A stretch of 64,000 nucleotides of DNA, taken from NCBI GenBank assembly GCA_963742205.1, contig CAVUKZ010000009.1:124001-188000 (forward strand). Direction: 5' to 3'. Positions 40,001 through 48,837 of the stretch are shown here, piece after piece. The first letter of the stretch is position 1, and each line of letters opens with the position of its first letter. A model generated the notes under the pieces. It saw only the letters and a list, made by a program, of their open reading frames with translations, was not told the origin of the DNA and made no database searches. The translations under genes and the position numbers were made by a program. Source of the stretch: WHSW01 sp963742205. Lineage in GTDB: Bacteria; Actinomycetota; Thermoleophilia; Solirubrobacterales; 70-9.

Positions 40001-41038
40001 TTGGCACGGAAGCTTCAAATAGCAGTCGTTTTCCTGGTCGCGATTCTGCTCATGGTGGCGGTCGGCGCCTACGCGTGGGACTCCTCACGCTCGGGCGAGA
40101 TCGCCGACGGGGTGACCATCGGCGGCGTCGACGTCAGCGGCATGAACGCGGACGAGGCGACCGTCGCGGTCAAGAACCGACTCGTCAAGCCGCTGCGCAA
40201 GAAGATCACCGCGACCTACGACGGCGTCCGCTATCAGCTCAGCCCCGACAAGCTCAAGGTCGACGCCGACGTCGACGGGATGGTCGAGCGGGCGCTCGAG
40301 AAGAGCCAGGAGGGCGGGATTCCCGGCCGCGTCTGGCGCTACGCCACCGGCGGCGAGGTAGACGTCGCGATCTCGCCTCAGGTGAGCTACTCGAGCGACG
40401 CGATCGACGAGTTCGTCGGCAAGGTCGCGACCGAGGTCAACACCGACCCGGTGAACGCGACGATCCAGCCGACCACCGTCTCGCTCCAGGGCGTCGCCGG
40501 CCACGACGGGATCACCGTCGACGAGTCGGCCCTCCGGCGCCGGATCGAGTCCGTGGTCCAGCAGCCCAACCATCGCCGGGTCGCCGTACCGGTCGACGTG
40601 GTGCACCCGGATGTGACCAAGGAGGACCTCGCCCAGCAGTATCCGACCTACATCACGGTCGACGAGTCGAGCTTCACCGCGACGCTGTGGCAGAACCTGA
40701 AGCCGGCCAAGAAGTACACGGTCGCGGTGGGCCAGCCCGCCTATCCGACGCCGACCGGCCTGTACGCGATCGAGAGCAAGCAGGTCGATCCGGTGTGGAG
40801 CGTCCCAAACTCGCCCTGGGCGGGTGAGCTGGGCGGCAGCACCGTTGCCGGCGGCAGCGCCGAGAACCCCCTGAAGGCGCGGTGGATGGGCATCACCGAC
40901 GGCGCCGGCTTCCACGGCACCGACGAGGTCAGCTCGCTGGGCACCGCGGCCTCGCACGGCTGCGTGCGGATGGCGGTTCCGGACGTCATCGACCTTTACG
41001 ACCGGGTCGACGTCGGGACCCCGGTTTACATCGGCTGA
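40001..41038 (+). CDS. L,D-transpeptidase with peptidoglycan-binding domain
   Basis: 345 residues from TTG 40001. One N-terminal membrane segment ('IAVVFLVAILLMVAVGAYAW', about 7-26) anchors the protein outside the cell. Residues about 30-200 hold a PG_binding_4-like domain pair ('GVTIGGVDVSGMNADEATVAVKNRL' in pieces). The YkuD domain ends with 'GFHGTDEVSSLGTAASHGCVRM' (pieces), Cys321 being the catalytic residue. It would make 3-3 cross-links or attach proteins in peptidoglycan. Confidence 0.92.
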   Translation: MARKLQIAVVFLVAILLMVAVGAYAWDSSRSGEIADGVTIGGVDVSGMNADEATVAVKNRLVKPLRKKITATYDGVRYQLSPDKLKVDADVDGMVERALEKSQEGGIPGRVWRYATGGEVDVAISPQVSYSSDAIDEFVGKVATEVNTDPVNATIQPTTVSLQGVAGHDGITVDESALRRRIESVVQQPNHRRVAVPVDVVHPDVTKEDLAQQYPTYITVDESSFTATLWQNLKPAKKYTVAVGQPAYPTPTGLYAIESKQVDPVWSVPNSPWAGELGGSTVAGGSAENPLKARWMGITDGAGFHGTDEVSSLGTAASHGCVRMAVPDVIDLYDRVDVGTPVYIG

Positions 41039-41099
41039 GACCGCTGCGCACTTCCTTGCGCCGGCAGGCGTGACGGGGGAGAGGGAGAAGCTACGCCGC

Positions 41100-42041
41100 A
41101 TGGGCTCCAGCAGCGCGCTGCCGGCACCGCCGGCGTCTGAGCTTCGGGCGAGCCCCGAATGGGAGGCCGCGCTCGGTTCGTACGCGCGCGAGCTCACCAC
41201 TCGGGGCGCCTCGCCATCGACCCTGCGCGCCTACGGTCGCGACCTGCTCGAGCTCGCCGCCTGGGCGACGGAGCGCGGCACGGGACCGCGCGAGCTTGCC
41301 TATCGCGACCTGCGCTCGTACGCGGCGGTGCTGTCGGAGCGGCGGCTCGCGAAATCGTCGATCAACCGCAAGCTCGCGGCGGTGCGGGGGCTGCACGCGC
41401 ACCTGGTCGCCACCGGCGAGCTGACCAACAACCCCGCCGACCTGCTGCCGTCGCAAAAGCGCGGTTCGACCTTGCCGCGAGTGCTTGGCCGCGACGAGGT
41501 CGCGAGCCTGCTCGAGCGGATTCCGGCGACCAACCCGCTCGAGGTCCGCGACCGGGCTCTGTTCGAGCTCGCCTACTCATGCGGCTTGCGCGCCGACGAG
41601 CTCGTCTCGCTCGACCTGGAGGACATCGAGTTCGAGTCCGAGACCGTGCGCACGACGGGAAAGGGCCGCAAGACGCGCGTCGTGCCGATCGGTGAGCCCG
41701 CCCAGCGGGCGCTGCGGCGCTACCTGGAGTCGGCCCGGCGCGCCCTTGGGCCGGGCCGCGACGAGACGGCACTGTTCGTGTCGCGCCGCGGCCGCCGCCT
41801 CTCGCCCTCGGACGTGCGCCGCCGCCTGGACAAGTGGGTCCGCGAGGCCGCGGTGGCCGGCCGCCTGTCGCCGCACACGCTCCGGCACTCGTTCGCCACC
41901 CATTTGCTCGAGGGCGGGGCCGACCTGCGCTCGATTCAGGAGCTCCTGGGACACTCCAGTGTGTCAACGACGCAGATCTACACGCGAGTCGAGCCTTCGC
42001 GCCTCCGTCGGGAGTACGCAAAGTCTCATCCGCGCGCTTAG
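41100..42041 (+). CDS. Tyrosine recombinase XerC/XerD
   Basis: 313 residues from ATG 41100 (323 from GTG 41070); the AG-rich gggggagagggagaag precedes the ATG. The N-terminal SAM-like domain ('LTTRGASPSTLRAYGRDLLELAAW' in pieces) and the catalytic domain are complete: Arg in 'YSCGLRADELVSL', Lys in 'TTGKGRKTR', 'HTLRHSFATHLLEGG' and 'LLGHSSVSTTQIYTRV' with the nucleophile Tyr. Placement before a FliA/WhiG sigma gene is the standard place of the housekeeping enzyme that resolves chromosome dimers at dif, so it is not an island integrase. Confidence 0.9.
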   Translation: MGSSSALPAPPASELRASPEWEAALGSYARELTTRGASPSTLRAYGRDLLELAAWATERGTGPRELAYRDLRSYAAVLSERRLAKSSINRKLAAVRGLHAHLVATGELTNNPADLLPSQKRGSTLPRVLGRDEVASLLERIPATNPLEVRDRALFELAYSCGLRADELVSLDLEDIEFESETVRTTGKGRKTRVVPIGEPAQRALRRYLESARRALGPGRDETALFVSRRGRRLSPSDVRRRLDKWVREAAVAGRLSPHTLRHSFATHLLEGGADLRSIQELLGHSSVSTTQIYTRVEPSRLRREYAKSHPRA

Positions 42042-42089
42042 CCACACGCCGTTAGCCTTCAAAACACCGGGAAAATCCCAGAAACACGT

Positions 42090-42863
42090 ATGGAGACCAA
42101 CGTCAAGGCAGTCGAGCTCCGCGAGCTGTGGCGGCGCTACAAGGCTGAGGGGGACGAGAAGGCACGCGAACGTCTCGTGGTCGCCTACTCACCGCTCGTG
42201 AAATTCATCGCGGGCCGGATGGCTTCGGGCCTGCCTTCGCACGTGGAGGAGTCCGACCTGATCTCCTACGGCCTCCTGGGCCTGATCGGCGCGATCGAGC
42301 GCTTCGACACCGAGCGTGAGATCAAATTCGAGACGTTCGCCGTCGCCCGGATCAAGGGCGCGATCATCGACGAGCTGCGCTCGCTCGACTGGGTGCCCCG
42401 CTCGGTTCGAGCCCGCGCCCGCGAGGTCGAGCAGGCACACCAGAAGCTCGAGGCCAAGCTCCAGCGCGCCCCGACCGACGAGGAGATGGCCGACAAGCTC
42501 GAGATGTCCGTCGAGGACTTCCGGGACGTGCTGCTGCAGATCGCGAACTCCTCGGTGCTGGCCCTCGACGACCTGTGGACGTTCGCCGACCCTGAGGGCG
42601 GCAGCCAGATCTCGATCCTCGACACGATCCAGGACCAGGGCGCGATCGACCCGGAGTCCGAGGCCCAGGCCTCCGAGCTCAAGGACCGCCTCGCGGACGC
42701 GATCGAGGGGTTGCCCGAGCGCGAGCGCCTCGTGATCGCCCTCTACTACTACGAGAACCTCACGCTCCGCGAGATCGGCGAGATCCTGGGCGTCACCGAG
42801 TCACGCGTCTCGCAGCTGCACACGAAGGCCGTGATCGGCCTCCGCTCAAGGTTCGCTCTGTAG
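42090..42863 (+). CDS. whiG: FliA/WhiG family RNA polymerase sigma factor
   Basis: 257 residues. Sigma regions are visible: region 2 'LVVAYSPLVKFIAGRM' and 'DLISYGLLGLIGAIERFD', then 'FETFAVARIKGAIIDELRSLDWVPRSVR' (pieces), region 3, and region 4 'LPERERLVIALYYYENLTLREIGEILGVTESRVSQLH' in pieces. In Streptomyces WhiG triggers sporulation; elsewhere the family runs motility genes. No flagellar genes are in this window, so the regulon is unknown. Confidence 0.9.
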   Translation: METNVKAVELRELWRRYKAEGDEKARERLVVAYSPLVKFIAGRMASGLPSHVEESDLISYGLLGLIGAIERFDTEREIKFETFAVARIKGAIIDELRSLDWVPRSVRARAREVEQAHQKLEAKLQRAPTDEEMADKLEMSVEDFRDVLLQIANSSVLALDDLWTFADPEGGSQISILDTIQDQGAIDPESEAQASELKDRLADAIEGLPERERLVIALYYYENLTLREIGEILGVTESRVSQLHTKAVIGLRSRFAL

Positions 42864-42869
42864 CGCCCA

Positions 42870-42928
42870 ATCTGGCACTTCGCCAGGTGCCAGATCGGCC
42901 GACTTCGCGCCATATCGGCCGCCCGATA
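42870..42928. promoter_or_regulatory. Two inverted repeats between the sigma gene and the EF-G-like gene
   Basis: ATCTGGCAC, 8-nt loop, GTGCCAGAT (42870-42895; 9-bp stem) and TATCGG-CCGC-CCGATA (42913-42928). The first follows the sigma-factor stop and may end its transcript, although it has no T-run. The second overlaps the likely -10 box of the next gene and could be an operator. Confidence 0.45.
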
Positions 42929-42932
42929 GGGT
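42927..42932 (+). promoter_or_regulatory. Putative -10 element of the EF-G-like gene
   Basis: TAGGGT ends eight bases before ATG 42941; the same hexamer is used at the DUF6653 promoter. Confidence 0.4.
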
Positions 42933-42940
42933 TCGCGGCC

Positions 42941-45034
42941 ATGGCGCACAAGCCGCCCGACCGGATTCGTAACGTCGCTCTCGTCGGCCACCGGGGCAGC
43001 GGGAAGACGAGCCTTGCGGAGGCGATCCTGTTCGAGTCCGGGGTCGTCAACCGCCTGGGCAAGGTCGACGAGGGAACGACCGTGTGCGACTTCGAGTCCG
43101 ACGAGCACGAGCGCGGAATGTCCATCGGCGCCGCCGTGACCTCGTTCGAGCACGACGGGCGCAAGGTGAACATGATCGACACGCCCGGTGAGCCGAGCTT
43201 CGTCGCCGACACGCTCGCGGCCCTGCGGGTCGTCGACGCCGCGGTCTTCGTCGTCAACGGGGTCATGGGCGTCGAGGTCCACACCGACCGCCTCTGGCGG
43301 CGCGCCGACGAGGAGGGCCTCGCGCGGCTGGTGTTCGTGAACATGCTCGACCGCGAGCGCGCCGACTTCTTCCGCTGCCTGGAGTCGCTGAAATCGGCCT
43401 TCGGCCAGCACGTGGTCGCCACCGAGATCCCGATCGGCTCCGAGCACGAGGTCCGGGGCGTAATCGATCTGATCGACATGACCGCGTTCGAGTACTCCGG
43501 CGATGGGCGCGGGAACGCGAAGCAGATCGAGATCCCCGAGGAGCTTCAGGCGCAGGCGGAGGAGTACCGCGAGAAGCTGATGGACGAGGTGGCCGAGAAC
43601 TCGGACGCGCTCATGGAGCGCTACCTGGAGGGCGAGGAGATTTCCCACGCGGAGATCGTCGCGGCGCTCAAGCAGGGGGTCACCGAGGGTCACCTGTTCC
43701 CGGTCACCTGCGGGGTCGCCACCCGCAACCTCGGGACCAATCGCCTGCTCGAGGCGCTGGTGGAGGACGTGCCCTCGCCGGCGCTGCGCGGCGCGGTCAC
43801 CGCCACGGACGCCGAAGGCGAGCCGATGGAGATCGAGCCCGACGAGGACGCGGACCTGCTGGCCTTCGTCTTCAAGACCACCGCCGACCCCTACACCGGC
43901 CGCATCAACATGCTCCGGGTCTACTCGGGCGTGCTCTCGTCGGACTCGCAGGTCCAGAACGCGACCCGGCGCCAGAAGGAGCGGATCGGGCAGCTCGCGG
44001 CGCCCGAGGGCAAGGAGATGACCGCGATCGACGAGCTCGGCCCGGGCGACATCGGCGCCGTGGCCAAGCTGCGTGAGACGCGCGCGGGCGACGTGCTCGC
44101 CGCCAAGGACACCGCCGTGACCTTCCCGCCGCTCGACCTGCCGGCACCGGTGATGGCATTCGCCTACGAGGCCAAGTCGAAGGGCGACGAGGAGAAGGCC
44201 GCAACCGCGATCCGCCGGCTCTCCGAGGAGGATCCGACACTCGACGTGCACCGCGACCCCGAGACCGGCGAGCAGATCATCGCCGGGCTCACCCAGATTC
44301 ACGTCGAGGTCATCGTCGACCGGATCAAGAGCCGGTTCGGAGCCGAGATCGAGCTGCACCCACCGCGGGTGCCCTACATCGAGACAATCCGCAAGCCCGC
44401 CAAGGCGCACGGCCGCTACAAGAAGCAGACCGGCGGCCGGGGGCAGTTCGGCGACTGCCACATCGAGATCTCCCCGAACGTGCACGGCGAGGGGTTCGAG
44501 TTCGAGAATGCGATCAAGGGCGGCGTGATCCCCGGGGGCTTCATCCCGGCGGTCGAGAAGGGCGTCGTCGAGGCGATGACCGGCGGCGTGCTTGCGGGGT
44601 ATCCGATGAAGGACGTCAAGGTGCGCCTCTACGACGGGCAGCACCACTCGGTCGACTCCTCGGAGATGGCGTTCAAGATCGCCGGCTCGATGGCCTTCAA
44701 GCAGGCGGTGGCCGAGGCCGACGCCTACCTGCTGGAGCCGATCATGCAGATGACGATTGCCGTCCCCGAGGACGTCGTGGGCGACGTGATCGGCGACCTC
44801 AACTCGCGGCGCGGCCGTCCGCTCGGCATGGAGCCCAAGGGCACCGCGACCGAGATCAAGGCGGAGGTGCCGATGGCCGAGGTGCTCGATTACGCGCCCG
44901 ATCTCCGCGCGATCACCGGCGGTCGGGGTGACTACACGATGGACTTCCTCCGCTACGAGGAGGTCCCCGGCCATCTCGCCCAGAAGATCGTCGCCGAGGC
45001 GAAGGCCGAGGCCGAGGAGGGCGTGCGCGCCTAG
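42941..45034 (+). CDS. EF-G-like translational GTPase (FusA2 type)
   Basis: 697 residues from ATG 42941; GTG 42887 is in frame but lies in the hairpin region. All EF-G domains are present: P-loop GHRGSGKT, the domain II region 'FVFKTTADPYTGRINMLRVYSG', domain IV 'GRYKKQTGGRGQFGDCHIEISP' in parts, and domain V. It is not canonical EF-G: the switch II motif is 'DTPGEPSF', with Glu in place of the catalytic His of DTPGH, and the G4 motif reads 'NMLD' in place of NKMD. Such EF-G-like proteins are known as second copies in many bacteria; their role is not settled. The main fusA would be elsewhere. Confidence 0.88.
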   Translation: MAHKPPDRIRNVALVGHRGSGKTSLAEAILFESGVVNRLGKVDEGTTVCDFESDEHERGMSIGAAVTSFEHDGRKVNMIDTPGEPSFVADTLAALRVVDAAVFVVNGVMGVEVHTDRLWRRADEEGLARLVFVNMLDRERADFFRCLESLKSAFGQHVVATEIPIGSEHEVRGVIDLIDMTAFEYSGDGRGNAKQIEIPEELQAQAEEYREKLMDEVAENSDALMERYLEGEEISHAEIVAALKQGVTEGHLFPVTCGVATRNLGTNRLLEALVEDVPSPALRGAVTATDAEGEPMEIEPDEDADLLAFVFKTTADPYTGRINMLRVYSGVLSSDSQVQNATRRQKERIGQLAAPEGKEMTAIDELGPGDIGAVAKLRETRAGDVLAAKDTAVTFPPLDLPAPVMAFAYEAKSKGDEEKAATAIRRLSEEDPTLDVHRDPETGEQIIAGLTQIHVEVIVDRIKSRFGAEIELHPPRVPYIETIRKPAKAHGRYKKQTGGRGQFGDCHIEISPNVHGEGFEFENAIKGGVIPGGFIPAVEKGVVEAMTGGVLAGYPMKDVKVRLYDGQHHSVDSSEMAFKIAGSMAFKQAVAEADAYLLEPIMQMTIAVPEDVVGDVIGDLNSRRGRPLGMEPKGTATEIKAEVPMAEVLDYAPDLRAITGGRGDYTMDFLRYEEVPGHLAQKIVAEAKAEAEEGVRA

Positions 45035-45076
45035 GACATCCGGCTAGGAGGGAGGACGGTCTCCCCTGGCCCCCGA

Positions 45077-45082
45077 TAGTGT
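45077..45082 (+). promoter_or_regulatory. Putative -10 element of the beta-propeller protein gene
   Basis: TAGTGT ends ten bases before ATG 45093, with no Shine-Dalgarno in the gap. Confidence 0.35.
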
Positions 45083-45092
45083 CACCCGCCGG

Positions 45093-47252
45093 ATGCGGGG
45101 CATCGGTCGCCTTCTCGGACTTCTGATCGCGGTGTGCGCGTGGGGCGCGCTCGCGACGAGCGCAGCGGCCTCGTCGACGCCGGCGCAGCCGTTGCCCCTC
45201 TCCCAGGACTGGTCGAACGCCGGCCTGATCACGACCAACGACGACTGGTCCGGCGTCCCGGGGATCGAGGGCCGTCGCGGAGACGATCTGACGACCGCGA
45301 TCGACACCGACCCCCGCACGATCCTGGCCGATGGCGCCGGGACGCCCATCGATGTGATCGCCAACCAGACGAACGTCTCGCAACTGGTCGGTGGGGTTGC
45401 GGAGTTCGCGCTCGCCAATCCGACCGTTGCGCTGCAGGCGTCGGCCGCAGCGGACGCACCGCATCTGACGATCAGCCTCGACACGACCGGCGCGCGTCTC
45501 GTCCGATTCTCCTATCTGCTGCGCGACATCGACACCTCGGCCGACAACTCGGTCGCCCCCGTCGTGCTCCAGTACCGCGTTGGGAACTCGGGCCCGTATG
45601 CGAACGTGCCGGGCGGCTTCGTTGCCGACGCATCGGCTGGCCCGAGCGCGACGAAGCAGACACCGGTTTCGGTGATCCTGCCGACCGACGCCGCCGGCGA
45701 GCCGTTCGTGGAGCTGCGGGTGCTGACGATCAACGCCACCGACAACGACGAGTGGATCGGCGTCGACGACATCAACGCGATCCCGGTGAACCGACCGGCA
45801 TACGTGGTCAACCAGGGCGGCGCGTCCGCGACGCCGTTCGACACCGTGAGCCGCGTCGAGGGCTCGGCGTTCGCCGTTGGGACCGCACCGATCGACATCG
45901 CGATCACCCCCGGCGGGGATGCGGCCTACGTGAGCACGCAGACCGCGGCCGGGGACGGGAGGCTGACGCCGGTCGACACGCAGACCAACAGCGCGGGGTC
46001 GCCGATCGACATCGGCGACCAGGGTGCCGGGGTCGCGATCTCACCGGACGGCCGGACCGCGTACGTCGCCCAGCCGGCGGCCGGCAGCGTGACCCCGGTC
46101 GACACGCAGACGAACACAGCTGGACCTGAGATCCCGGTGGACGCCGAGGCGGTCGACGTCGCCGTCACGCCCGACGGCGCGACCGTCTACGTCACCGGCG
46201 GGGAGACGGGGGAGGTGGTCCCGATCGACACGGCCACCAACACCGCCGGAACCGCGATCGCGGTGGCGGACGCGAACAAGATCGCGATCACGCCCGACGG
46301 CTCCACCGCCTACGCCTCGACCGCCGGCACCAGCACGGGCAGCCTGGTGCCGATCGACACGGCGACCAACACCACGGGGCCCGCGATCGCTCTCCCCGGC
46401 CCGGCGGGCGGGGTCGCGATCAGCCCCAAGGGCGACACGGCCTACGTGCTCACGGCCGCGGGCGTGACCCCCGTCGACATCGCGACGGGTACCGCCGGCA
46501 CGGCGATCCCGGCCGGGACCCTGCCAACGGACATCGCGATCACCCCGGACGGCAAGACGGCCTTCGTCTCCGACCCGTCGAGCGGCAACGTGTTCGCGGT
46601 CGACCTGACCACGAACACCCCCGGCGTCTCGATCGGCAGCCACAGCGGCCCGGCGGGGATCGCGATCGTCCCGGACCAGAGCCCGACGGCAAGCCTCACC
46701 TCCACCGCAGGCCCCGGGCCGTTCGACTTCACGTTCGACGCCGAGGCGTCAACCGACCCCGATGGCACCGTGACCCACTACAGCTGGGGCTTCGGAGGAA
46801 GCGACAACGAGCGCACGACGGCAGCCTCGGTCACCCACACGTACGCCCGGGCGGGCGCCTACCACCCGCGGGTAAACGTCTCCGACAACGAGGCCTGCGG
46901 GCGCCGCTTCGTGTTCACCGGCCAGACCGCCTACTGCACGGGCAACCCGGGCGCCCACGCGGAGGAGACCGTCAAGCTGCGCCCGTCGGTGGTCATCGAC
47001 TCGGCGCCCCACGATCCGACGACCGAGCGGACCGCGGAATTCATCTTCTCGTCCGACGACCCGACCGCCTCGCTGCGCTGCCGCCTGGTCCGCGTCGACG
47101 CCGACCCGCCTCCGAACCTCATCCCATGCTCGTCCCCGCAGGATTATTCGGGCCTGCGCCCAGGGCTGTATCGGTTCAAGGTCCGGGCGGTCAGCGCCCC
47201 CGGCCTGGGCTCGAGCATCGCGCGCTGGACCTGGCGGATCACCCGCAACTGA
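45093..47252 (+). CDS. Secreted YncE-like beta-propeller and PKD-domain protein
   Basis: 719 residues. Signal peptide at 1-26 ('LLGLLIAVCAWGALATSAAA' in part). Residues about 40-235 form a beta-rich domain ('LSQDWSNAGLITTNDDWSGVPG'). Residues about 260-530 hold six or seven propeller-type repeats of the form 'DIAITPDGKTAFVSDPSSG...VDTATNTAG'. A PKD domain ('TFDAEASTDPDGTVTHYSWGFG') and a C-terminal beta domain close the protein. No LPxTG or membrane anchor is visible. It is probably an exported binding or surface-associated protein of unknown ligand. Confidence 0.82.
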   Translation: MRGIGRLLGLLIAVCAWGALATSAAASSTPAQPLPLSQDWSNAGLITTNDDWSGVPGIEGRRGDDLTTAIDTDPRTILADGAGTPIDVIANQTNVSQLVGGVAEFALANPTVALQASAAADAPHLTISLDTTGARLVRFSYLLRDIDTSADNSVAPVVLQYRVGNSGPYANVPGGFVADASAGPSATKQTPVSVILPTDAAGEPFVELRVLTINATDNDEWIGVDDINAIPVNRPAYVVNQGGASATPFDTVSRVEGSAFAVGTAPIDIAITPGGDAAYVSTQTAAGDGRLTPVDTQTNSAGSPIDIGDQGAGVAISPDGRTAYVAQPAAGSVTPVDTQTNTAGPEIPVDAEAVDVAVTPDGATVYVTGGETGEVVPIDTATNTAGTAIAVADANKIAITPDGSTAYASTAGTSTGSLVPIDTATNTTGPAIALPGPAGGVAISPKGDTAYVLTAAGVTPVDIATGTAGTAIPAGTLPTDIAITPDGKTAFVSDPSSGNVFAVDLTTNTPGVSIGSHSGPAGIAIVPDQSPTASLTSTAGPGPFDFTFDAEASTDPDGTVTHYSWGFGGSDNERTTAASVTHTYARAGAYHPRVNVSDNEACGRRFVFTGQTAYCTGNPGAHAEETVKLRPSVVIDSAPHDPTTERTAEFIFSSDDPTASLRCRLVRVDADPPPNLIPCSSPQDYSGLRPGLYRFKVRAVSAPGLGSSIARWTWRITRN

Positions 47253-47286
47253 CAGCCGGCGCCCCCGGCGCATCGCGTACCGCTGC

Positions 47287-47292
47287 TAGGTT
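47287..47292 (+). promoter_or_regulatory. Putative -10 element of the zinc-ribbon protein gene
   Basis: TAGGTT ends six bases before ATG 47299. Confidence 0.4.
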
Positions 47293-47298
47293 GAGCCG

Positions 47299-47883
47299 AT
47301 GACTGGGGCGAACGGCGAGTGGGACCAGTGCGCCGTCTGCGGACGCACGATCCTGCGCGGAGAGCGGGCCTACGACTACATCGACGACGAGGGTGAGAAG
47401 GCCGAGGTGTGCCCCCTCTGCAAGCCGCGTGCGGAGGCCTCCGGATGGTTGCCGGAGGCCTACGCCCAGCTGCGACCCCAACCGCAGGCGCGACGGCGCG
47501 GGGCGACCGCTCTGCGCGAGCGGATCGCGCGCACGGTGGCGACCGTCACCGACACCGCGAGCACGGCCGAGGGGCCGCGCGAACCGACGCCTCCGCCCGC
47601 CCCTCCGACCCCGCTCGATGTCTTCAACGCCAGCTCGGAGGTCCGCAAGGTCTCGGGGCTGATGAAGTCGCTCGGCGAGCCGCGCGTGTGCGTGCGCCGC
47701 GGCCGCCGCGGCGAGGGCACGCTGATCGTGGTCGCCTGGGACCTCTCCTGGTATCGCTGGAGCGTGCAACAGAACTCGGTGAAGCAGCTGGCGAAGGGCA
47801 ACGAGATCTCCGAGCTCCCGGCCGAGGACCGGGGCTGGAACGCGACCGCGGCCGAGGACGGCACCCTGAGCCGTGACTCCTGA
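47299..47883 (+). CDS. Hypothetical protein with N-terminal zinc ribbon
   Basis: 194 residues. 'CAVCGRTILRGERAYDYIDDEGEKAEVCPLCK' (in overlapping pieces) is a four-Cys zinc ribbon. A low-complexity Pro/Ala linker (about 95-115) leads to a C-terminal domain 'DLSWYRWSVQQNSVKQLAKGNEISELP' of unknown function. The last 11 bases overlap the RNase HI gene, so the two may be co-translated. Confidence 0.75.
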   Translation: MTGANGEWDQCAVCGRTILRGERAYDYIDDEGEKAEVCPLCKPRAEASGWLPEAYAQLRPQPQARRRGATALRERIARTVATVTDTASTAEGPREPTPPPAPPTPLDVFNASSEVRKVSGLMKSLGEPRVCVRRGRRGEGTLIVVAWDLSWYRWSVQQNSVKQLAKGNEISELPAEDRGWNATAAEDGTLSRDS

Positions 47884-48292
47884 GGCGCCGCGCCTCGTCG
47901 TCAACGTCGACGGCGGCGCGCGCGGCAATCCGGGCCCGGCGGCGGTCGCCGCCGTGGTCGCGACGCCCGATGGCGAGGTGGTGCAGAGCCGCGGCGAGTC
48001 GATCGGCCGGGCGACCAACAACGTCGCCGAGTACCGAGCGGTGCTGTTGGGGATCGAGCTCGCGCGCTCGCTCGGCGCGCGCGAGGTCGACCTGGTCGGC
48101 GACTCGGAGCTCGTCGTCAAGCAGGTCAAGGGCGAGTACCGGGTCAAGGACCAGGGTCTGCGCCCCCTGCACGCGGAGGTTCGCCAGGCGCTGGAGGGCT
48201 TCGAGCGCTGGTCGATCCGTCACGTGCGCCGCGAGCACAACGAGGCGGCCGACCGTCTCGTCAACGAGACCCTGGACGAGGCGGCCGGCTGA
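47873..48292 (+). CDS. Ribonuclease HI family protein
   Basis: 139 residues from GTG 47873. The catalytic pattern is complete: 'VNVDGGARGNPGPAAVA' (first Asp), 'NNVAEYRAVLLGIELA' (Glu), 'VDLVGDSELVVKQVKGEY' (Asp) and 'RREHNEAADRLVNETLDEA' (last Asp). This is the compact form without the basic protrusion helix. It degrades RNA in RNA-DNA hybrids. Confidence 0.92.
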   Translation: MTPEAPRLVVNVDGGARGNPGPAAVAAVVATPDGEVVQSRGESIGRATNNVAEYRAVLLGIELARSLGAREVDLVGDSELVVKQVKGEYRVKDQGLRPLHAEVRQALEGFERWSIRHVRREHNEAADRLVNETLDEAAG

Positions 48293-48327
48293 CGGGCGCG
48301 GCGACGCGCCTGCTTCACTTCCCCCGA

Positions 48328-48837
48328 ATGGCGGAGGCCAAACCCGTACAGCCGATCGATCCGGGCGTCGACATCGGGCACGTCCACCTCAAGGTGGCGG
48401 ACATCGACCGGGCGCTCGATTTCTACGTCGGGGTGCTGGGATTCGAGCTCACCACCCGCATGGGCCCGGACGCCGCGTTCATCTCCGCCGGCGGCTACCA
48501 CCACCACATCGGGCTCAACACCTGGCAGTCCAGGGGCGGCTCACCGCCGGCGCCGGGGACGACCGGACTGTTCCACGCGGCGATCCGCTACCCGACCCGG
48601 CGGGCGCTCGCCGACGCGTTGCGGCGGGTGAGCGATGCCGGGATCGCGCTCGACGGCGCGTCCGACCATGGCGTCAGCGAGGCGCTCTACCTACGCGACC
48701 CCGATCAGAACGGGGTCGAGCTCTACTGGGACCGTCCCCGCGAGCAGTGGCCGCACGATCCGGCGGACCCCGATTCCATCGTCATGTACACCCGGCCGCT
48801 GGACGTCCACGGCCTGCTGGCCGAGCTCGACGACTGA
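48328..48837 (+). CDS. VOC family (glyoxalase/dioxygenase-like) protein
   Basis: 169 residues. One paired beta-alpha-beta-beta-beta module starts with 'IGHVHLKVADIDRALDFYVGVLGFEL' (pieces), where the second His is a metal ligand. 'GGYHHHIGLNTW' and 'PDQNGVELYWDRP' supply a second His and the Glu ligand. Such proteins resemble catechol-2,3-dioxygenases; the substrate is unknown. Confidence 0.83.
   Translation: MAEAKPVQPIDPGVDIGHVHLKVADIDRALDFYVGVLGFELTTRMGPDAAFISAGGYHHHIGLNTWQSRGGSPPAPGTTGLFHAAIRYPTRRALADALRRVSDAGIALDGASDHGVSEALYLRDPDQNGVELYWDRPREQWPHDPADPDSIVMYTRPLDVHGLLAELDD

Noticed and set aside
41070..42041. Tyrosine recombinase as the integrase of the nearby islands.
   Set aside because: It lies before the FliA/WhiG sigma gene in the conserved housekeeping position and has Xer features; both islands are 4-8 kb away and bounded by other repeats.
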